Origin: Solirubrobacteraceae bacterium
GTDB taxonomy: Bacteria; Actinomycetota; Thermoleophilia; Solirubrobacterales; Solirubrobacteraceae
Assembly: GCA_030447005.1 (NCBI GenBank)
Contig: JAUJME010000050.1
Location: 1 to 9,199 of the forward strand
Direction: 5' to 3'
Length of the DNA stretch: 9,199 bases
The notes below the pieces were generated by a model. That model had not been told where the DNA came from. It did no database searches and saw nothing but the letters and a program-made list of their open reading frames with translations. A program made the position numbers and the translations under genes. The stretch's first letter is position 1. Every line of letters begins with the position of its first letter. Positions 5,578 to 9,199 of this stretch are shown piece after piece.

Positions 5578-8003
5578 GGCCGCGCGAAGGCCTCCGAGGC
5601 CCGCTCGGTCGGCGCCCGCTGGCGCGGCGCCCACGCGCGGACGCGGAAACCGAGCCTCCCCGCCCCGAGCTCCTTGCGGGTCGCGGCGGGGAGCGTGTAG
5701 GCGTACTCGGCGGGCAGCAGCTCGCGGGCGCCGCGCGGGGGCGTGAGGCGGCGCACGACGCCCTCCCCCGGCCGGACGAGCTCGAGGACGAGGCGCTCGG
5801 CGGGCTGGAACGCGGTCCCGGCGGCCAGCGGGTCGCCGCGGTCGAACGCCCCGAGCGCGAAGCGCACGCCGGTGACCTCCTTGCCGTCGCGGACCAGGCG
5901 CAGCGGGCCGACCGCGACCCGCGCGGGCCGCGCGGGCGCCCGGGCGAACGGCACGGCGAGCAGGATGCGCCCGGCCGCGTCGGCGACGAGCAGGCGCCCG
6001 GCGCGCGCCCCGCGCCGGGCGCGAAGCCGGGCGCGGGCGGGCCGGCCGGGGCGCAGGCGCAGCCGCGCCGGGCGGACCGTGGCGCCGCGCGGGGCGATCA
6101 GGCGCACGGTGAGGGCGCGGGTGGCGCTCAGGCGGAGCGCGGCGCGGGCGGGCGGGGCGAGCGCGGTGGGCGTCGCGGTGACCGGGGGCATGGCCGGCGG
6201 TGGGGCGGCGGGGGCCGGCAGGGCGCCCGCCCCGGCGGCCTCGGCGGGCAGGACGGCGCCCTCCTCCCCGCCGGGCCGCGCGGTGGCGAGCAGCCGCGCG
6301 CGCAGCTCTGCGGGGCCGAGGCCCGGCTCGGCGCGGGCGAGGCGCGCGGCGGCGGCGGCGGTGAGCGCGGCGGCGACGGCGCCGCCGCCCGCCGCCGCCG
6401 GCCGCCCGGCGGGGTCGACGGGCAGCGCCGCGCCGGGCGCGGCGACGTCGGGCTTCGGCGTCCCGTCGAGGGCCGGGCCGCGCGAGGAGAACGGCGAGGG
6501 CGCTGAGCCGGGGCGGACCGCCGCGGCACCGGGGCGCGAGACGGTCACCCGCGTGCCGGCGTCGCGCTCGAGCAGCGCCCGGGCGGCCTCCCCCGTGAGC
6601 CCGATGACCGGCACGGCGGCGCGGCCGGCCGCCAGGGCGGGCAGCGTTCGCCGCTCGCGCGGCTCGGCGACGCCCGCGGCGCCCGCGCCGGCCGCCGCCG
6701 CCGCGGCGGCCTGGGCGCCGGGCTCGGCGCCGGCGCGGACGACCGCGAGCGTCCCCTGCAGCCGCGGGCCGCCCGGCTCGAGCAGCTCGGCCGGGTCCGT
6801 GGCGGTGACGGGCGCCGAGAGCGGCAGCGCCTCGGCGGGCGGCGCCCCGGCCAGCACGGCGCCGCCGCGGGCGATCCGCTCGGAGCCCGCCCGCAGCTCG
6901 ACCCGCGGCAGCGCGCCGGCCGCCGACAGCGCCCCGGCGGCGACCGCCTGCGCCGCCGCCCCGGGCGAGCCGACCGTCCCGCTCGGCGGGCGCGCCGGGC
7001 CCTCGTTGCCCGCCGGCGCGACGACGAGCGTGCCGAGCCCGGCGGCGCCGCGTACCGCCTCCGCCTCGGGCGAGCCGGCGAACCCGGCGTACGGCGCGTT
7101 GACGGCGACGAGGGCGACCGGCGCGTGGTCGCTGGGATCGCCGTCCCCGTCGGGATCGACGGCACGCTCGAGCCCGGCGAGCAGCCGGTCGGAGGTGGCG
7201 TACTCCTCCGCCTGGGCGGCGTCGGGGCCGGCCTGGAGGGCGGCGACGCGGATGGGCAGCACCCGCTCGCCCGCCCCGGCCAGCACGCCGGCCAGCGCGG
7301 TGCCGCTGCTCTCGCGGCGGCGGGGGTCGCGCGGGTCGGCGCCCGGCGAGGTGTCGGCGTCGCCGTCGACGGCGTCGTGGCCCGGCGCGAGCTCCGCGGC
7401 GCCCGGCGCGACGCCGGCGGCCAGCAGGGCGACGGGCGCCGGGCCGGGGGGCGGCGCCGGCGCGCGGCGGACGGCGCCCCCGGCGAGCGCGGGCTCGGAG
7501 ACCGCCGGATAGAACCGCCGCACGGGCTGCGCGCGCACGCCGAGGCTCGAGATCGCGGCGAGGTCGCTCGTCTGCACCGTGGCGGCGAAGCCGTTCCAGG
7601 TGCGCTCGAACTCGACGACGTCCTCGAGCTTCACCCCGCGGGCGTCGAGCGCGCCGCGCAGCGCCTTGGCCTCCCGCCGCAGCGAGGCGACGTAGGCGCG
7701 CTGCTCGGCGGCGTCGAGCCGGCGCGTGGCGACGACCGCGCCGAGCGCCGGGCGCCCGAGCTCGAGGAGCACCCGCTGGCGCTCGCCCGCGGGCTCGCGC
7801 GGGGAGCGCCCGTCGTAGGGGACGGCGTCGGCGAGCGCCGGCGGGGCGCCGGGCGCGCTGCCGCCCTCGCCGCCGGTTCCCGCGCCGCCGGCCCCCGCCA
7901 GCACGACGGCGAGGAGCAGCAGTGCGGCCAGCACGCCGCGGCCCGGCCACGTGCCGGCCAGCCACCGGGCGGCGCCGGCGATCGCGTTCCGCGCCCGCGC
8001 CAC
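5574..8003 (-). CDS. subtilisin-like (S8) protein lacking the catalytic triad; probable pseudoprotease
   Basis: This 809-residue protein has an N-terminal hydrophobic segment (about 24-40, signal peptide or anchor), an I9-like propeptide (about 87-168, with FERTWNGFAATV), an S8 domain (about 188-575), and a 230-residue tail of probable beta-sandwich repeats rich in Arg and Ala. S8 hallmarks kept: DPDGDGDPSDH (283-293), oxyanion Asn333 in VVAPAGNEGP, a PA-type insert (about 365-490, ending VPVIGLTGEAARALL), FSSRGP (505-510), KPDVAAPG (517-524) and the EPGLGPAELRARLLATA helix. The catalytic sites are lost: the Asp motif reads VALLAAGV (Ala195 for Asp), the His motif SSGTALAGVLAG (Ala236 for His), the Ser motif GGAVAAALTAAAA (Ala542 for Ser). 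Layout is that of Vpr-like subtilases. The frame is intact, so it is not a decayed pseudogene. GTG at 8003 follows the tsaD stop by 2 bases; no clear ribosome site. Its role may be binding rather than cleavage (inference). Confidence 0.85.
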   Translation of the reverse strand: MARARNAIAGAARWLAGTWPGRGVLAALLLLAVVLAGAGGAGTGGEGGSAPGAPPALADAVPYDGRSPREPAGERQRVLLELGRPALGAVVATRRLDAAEQRAYVASLRREAKALRGALDARGVKLEDVVEFERTWNGFAATVQTSDLAAISSLGVRAQPVRRFYPAVSEPALAGGAVRRAPAPPPGPAPVALLAAGVAPGAAELAPGHDAVDGDADTSPGADPRDPRRRESSGTALAGVLAGAGERVLPIRVAALQAGPDAAQAEEYATSDRLLAGLERAVDPDGDGDPSDHAPVALVAVNAPYAGFAGSPEAEAVRGAAGLGTLVVAPAGNEGPARPPSGTVGSPGAAAQAVAAGALSAAGALPRVELRAGSERIARGGAVLAGAPPAEALPLSAPVTATDPAELLEPGGPRLQGTLAVVRAGAEPGAQAAAAAAAGAGAAGVAEPRERRTLPALAAGRAAVPVIGLTGEAARALLERDAGTRVTVSRPGAAAVRPGSAPSPFSSRGPALDGTPKPDVAAPGAALPVDPAGRPAAAGGGAVAAALTAAAAARLARAEPGLGPAELRARLLATARPGGEEGAVLPAEAAGAGALPAPAAPPPAMPPVTATPTALAPPARAALRLSATRALTVRLIAPRGATVRPARLRLRPGRPARARLRARRGARAGRLLVADAAGRILLAVPFARAPARPARVAVGPLRLVRDGKEVTGVRFALGAFDRGDPLAAGTAFQPAERLVLELVRPGEGVVRRLTPPRGARELLPAEYAYTLPAATRKELGAGRLGFRVRAWAPRQRAPTERASEAFARP

Positions 8004-8005
8004 GG

Positions 8006-9004
8006 TCAGGCCGCGAGGTGGGCGCGGCGGGAGCCCGTCGCGTAGGCGTCGAGGTCGAGGTAGTCCGGGAACGGCACGGGCGCCACCCAGCGCGCGGCCG
8101 AGGCGATCATCGCCGCGTTGTCCGTGCAGAGCTCGGGCGGCGGAACGTGGACCGTCGCGCCGAGCGCCGCGGCGCGCTCGCGCAGCCGCGCGTTGGCCGC
8201 CACGCCCCCGCCGATCGACAGCCGGTCGAGCCCCGTGGCCTCGAGCGCGCGCTCGACCCGCGCCATCAGCGCCTCGACGATCGCGTGCTCGTAGCTCGCG
8301 GCGAGGTCGGCGGCCCGCTCGCGCGTGCCCGCCTCTCCCAGGTCGCGGACCGTGTAGAGCAGCGCGGTCTTCAGGCCGGCGAACGAGAAGTCGAGGCCGG
8401 GCACCCGGGCGGCGGTCGGGAAGGCGAAGGCGGCCGGGTCGCCCTCGAGGGCCAGGCGAGAAAGGGCCGGCCCGCCGGGGTAGCCCAGGCCGAGCAGCCG
8501 CGCGACCTTGTCGAAGGCCTCGCCCGCCGCGTCGTCGAGCGTCGCGCCGAGGACCGCGTGGCCCGCGTGGTCCTCGACCCGGGCCAGGAGCGTGTGGCCG
8601 CCCGAGGCGATCAGGCAGACGAAGGGCGGCGCGAGCGGCTCGGGCCCGAGGAAGCTTGCCGCGACGTGGCCCTGGAGGTGGTCGACCGGGGCGAGCGCCA
8701 GCCGGTGCGCGGCCGCGAGCGCCTTGGCGGTGGCGACGCCGATCAGCAGCGCGCCGACCAGGCCGGGGCCCTGCGTCACCCCGACCAGCTCGACGTCGCC
8801 CATGCCGATCCCGGCCCGGGCGAGCGCCTCGTCGACGATCGCGTTGACGTTCTCGAGGTGGTGGCGCGACGCGACCTCGGGCACCACGCCGCCGAAGACC
8901 TCGTGGACCGCCTGGGAGGAGACGACGTTCGACCGGACCTCCCCCGCGCGCGTCATCACGGCCGCGCAGGTGTCGTCGCAGCTCGTCTCGAGGGCGAGGA
9001 TCAC
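8006..9004 (-). CDS. tsaD: tRNA N6-adenosine threonylcarbamoyltransferase TsaD
   Basis: TsaD transfers the threonylcarbamoyl group from threonylcarbamoyl-AMP to A37 of tRNAs reading ANN codons, working with TsaB and TsaE in the cytoplasm. The 332 residues match the family length. Visible signatures: VILALETSCDDT at the start, metal-binding His109 and His113 in VDHLQGH, LIASGGHTLL (131-140), LDDAAGEAFDKVARLLGLGYPGGP (157-179), FSFAGLKTAL (207-216), SIGGGVAANARLR (263-275) and Asp295 in CTDNAAMIA, the third metal ligand. GTG at 9004-9002 overlaps the rimI stop as GTGA; the frame stays open upstream, but residues there are rimI read in another frame, and family members begin at VILALETSCD. The rimI-tsaD order is typical for actinobacteria, where tsaB and tsaE usually lie just upstream. 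Confidence 0.97.
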   Translation of the reverse strand: MILALETSCDDTCAAVMTRAGEVRSNVVSSQAVHEVFGGVVPEVASRHHLENVNAIVDEALARAGIGMGDVELVGVTQGPGLVGALLIGVATAKALAAAHRLALAPVDHLQGHVAASFLGPEPLAPPFVCLIASGGHTLLARVEDHAGHAVLGATLDDAAGEAFDKVARLLGLGYPGGPALSRLALEGDPAAFAFPTAARVPGLDFSFAGLKTALLYTVRDLGEAGTRERAADLAASYEHAIVEALMARVERALEATGLDRLSIGGGVAANARLRERAAALGATVHVPPPELCTDNAAMIASAARWVAPVPFPDYLDLDAYATGSRRAHLAA

Positions 9005-9199
9005 CGCAGCCCGGGGCGGAAGCCGGGGACGTCCTCGAGCGAGCCGCGCAGGGTGGCGGGCGTGCGCCACATGATGATCGCGTCCTCGCCGTTGTCCTGG
9101 TAGTAGCGCCGCCGCACGCCGGCCGAGCGGAAGCCGAAGCGCTCGTAGAGGGCGATCGCGCCACGGTTGGACTCGCGGACCTCGAGGGTGAGCTGCGCA
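9001..9199 (-). CDS. rimI: ribosomal protein S18-alanine N-acetyltransferase RimI, C-terminal part
   Basis: The last 65 residues are present; the start lies beyond base 9199. The fragment reads AQLTLEVRESNRGAIALYER followed by FGFRSAGVRRRYYQDNGEDA and IIMW, the classic C-terminal half of RimI-type GNAT acetyltransferases: LEVR.SN..A..LY...GF and YY..NGEDA.IM. These enzymes acetylate the N-terminal alanine of ribosomal protein S18 and possibly other proteins, using acetyl-CoA. A tail of about 21 residues follows, slightly longer than in minimal RimI. In some actinobacteria RimI is fused behind TsaB; the visible part cannot tell whether that is so here. It overlaps tsaD by 4 bases. Confidence 0.93.
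   Translation of the reverse strand, partial: AQLTLEVRESNRGAIALYERFGFRSAGVRRRYYQDNGEDAIIMWRTPATLRGSLEDVPGFRPGLR

Noticed and set aside
5743..7512. Plus-strand open frame of about 590 codons opposite the subtilase-like gene
   Set aside because: Low-complexity Ala/Ser/Arg/Pro product and no ribosome site; the minus-strand frame carries several S8 motifs.
5329..7965. Minus-strand frame of the glutaredoxin gene extended far upstream as an 878-residue protein
   Set aside because: Upstream of the GTG at 5577 the residues are Arg/Ala/Gly repeats from reading the subtilase-like gene out of frame; the GTGA overlap and family length support the short version.
5574..8003. The subtilase-like gene as a decayed pseudogene
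   Set aside because: There is no stop or frameshift over 809 codons, start and stop are tightly packed against neighbours, and scaffold motifs are intact; only the catalytic residues are missing.
7922..9103. Plus-strand open frames opposite tsaD and rimI
   Set aside because: Antisense of tsaD, whose motifs are unmistakable; the plus-strand products are Arg/Gly/Ala-rich with no recognisable domain.
8004..9164. Extension of the subtilase-like frame through tsaD and rimI (1196 codons)
   Set aside because: The extra N-terminal part is tsaD read out of frame. The GTG at 8003 gives a membrane segment near the N-terminus, as expected for an exported protein.

Overview
The window is very GC-rich chromosomal DNA with every credible gene on the minus strand, so the genes read from right to left. 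Gene content (TsaD, RimI, Rex, a membrane pyrophosphatase with the K+-independent signature, a GCS2-type glutamate-cysteine ligase), GTG/TTG starts and 4-base start/stop overlaps suggest a high-GC actinobacterium. The form of the Rex C-terminus and the gene neighbourhood make me lean towards the Thermoleophilia (Solirubrobacterales/Gaiellales), but that placement is inference.

Right part (9199 to 3043): a compact unidirectional cluster. It runs from the end of rimI (ribosomal protein N-acetyltransferase) to tsaD (tRNA t6A synthesis), a large exported or membrane-anchored subtilisin-like protein, a small glutaredoxin-like protein, rex (NADH/NAD+-sensing repressor), a GCS2-family glutamate-cysteine ligase and a small DUF1844-like protein. 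Consecutive genes overlap by 4 bases (rimI/tsaD, subtilase/glutaredoxin, gcs/DUF1844) or lie 2 to 11 bases apart, so they are probably one transcript with translational coupling. The middle of the cluster reads as a redox module (glutaredoxin, Rex, thiol-forming ligase) attached to a housekeeping rimI-tsaD pair.

Most striking gene: the 809-residue subtilisin-like protein keeps the family's scaffold (N-terminal membrane segment, I9-like propeptide, a DPDGDGDPSDH loop, the oxyanion-hole AGNEGP, a PA-type insert, FSSRGP and PDVAAPG). In my alignment all three catalytic residues (Asp, His, Ser) are alanine, so it looks like a conserved-scaffold pseudoprotease.

Middle part (3042 to 854): a 143-base leader with two hairpins and a T-rich stretch precedes hppA, the proton-pumping pyrophosphatase. 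hppA starts with TTG behind a strong ribosome binding site and is followed by a GC-rich hairpin closed by a UUCG loop, a likely transcription end.

Left part (853 to 1): a 258-base gap holds four copies of a 14-base motif in alternating orientation with regular spacing (35, 25, 35 bases), which no annotated gene explains. It is followed by a small membrane-anchored protein of unknown function and the first 27 codons of an APC-type amino acid permease. No tRNA, rRNA, CRISPR array, insertion sequence or prophage signal was seen.
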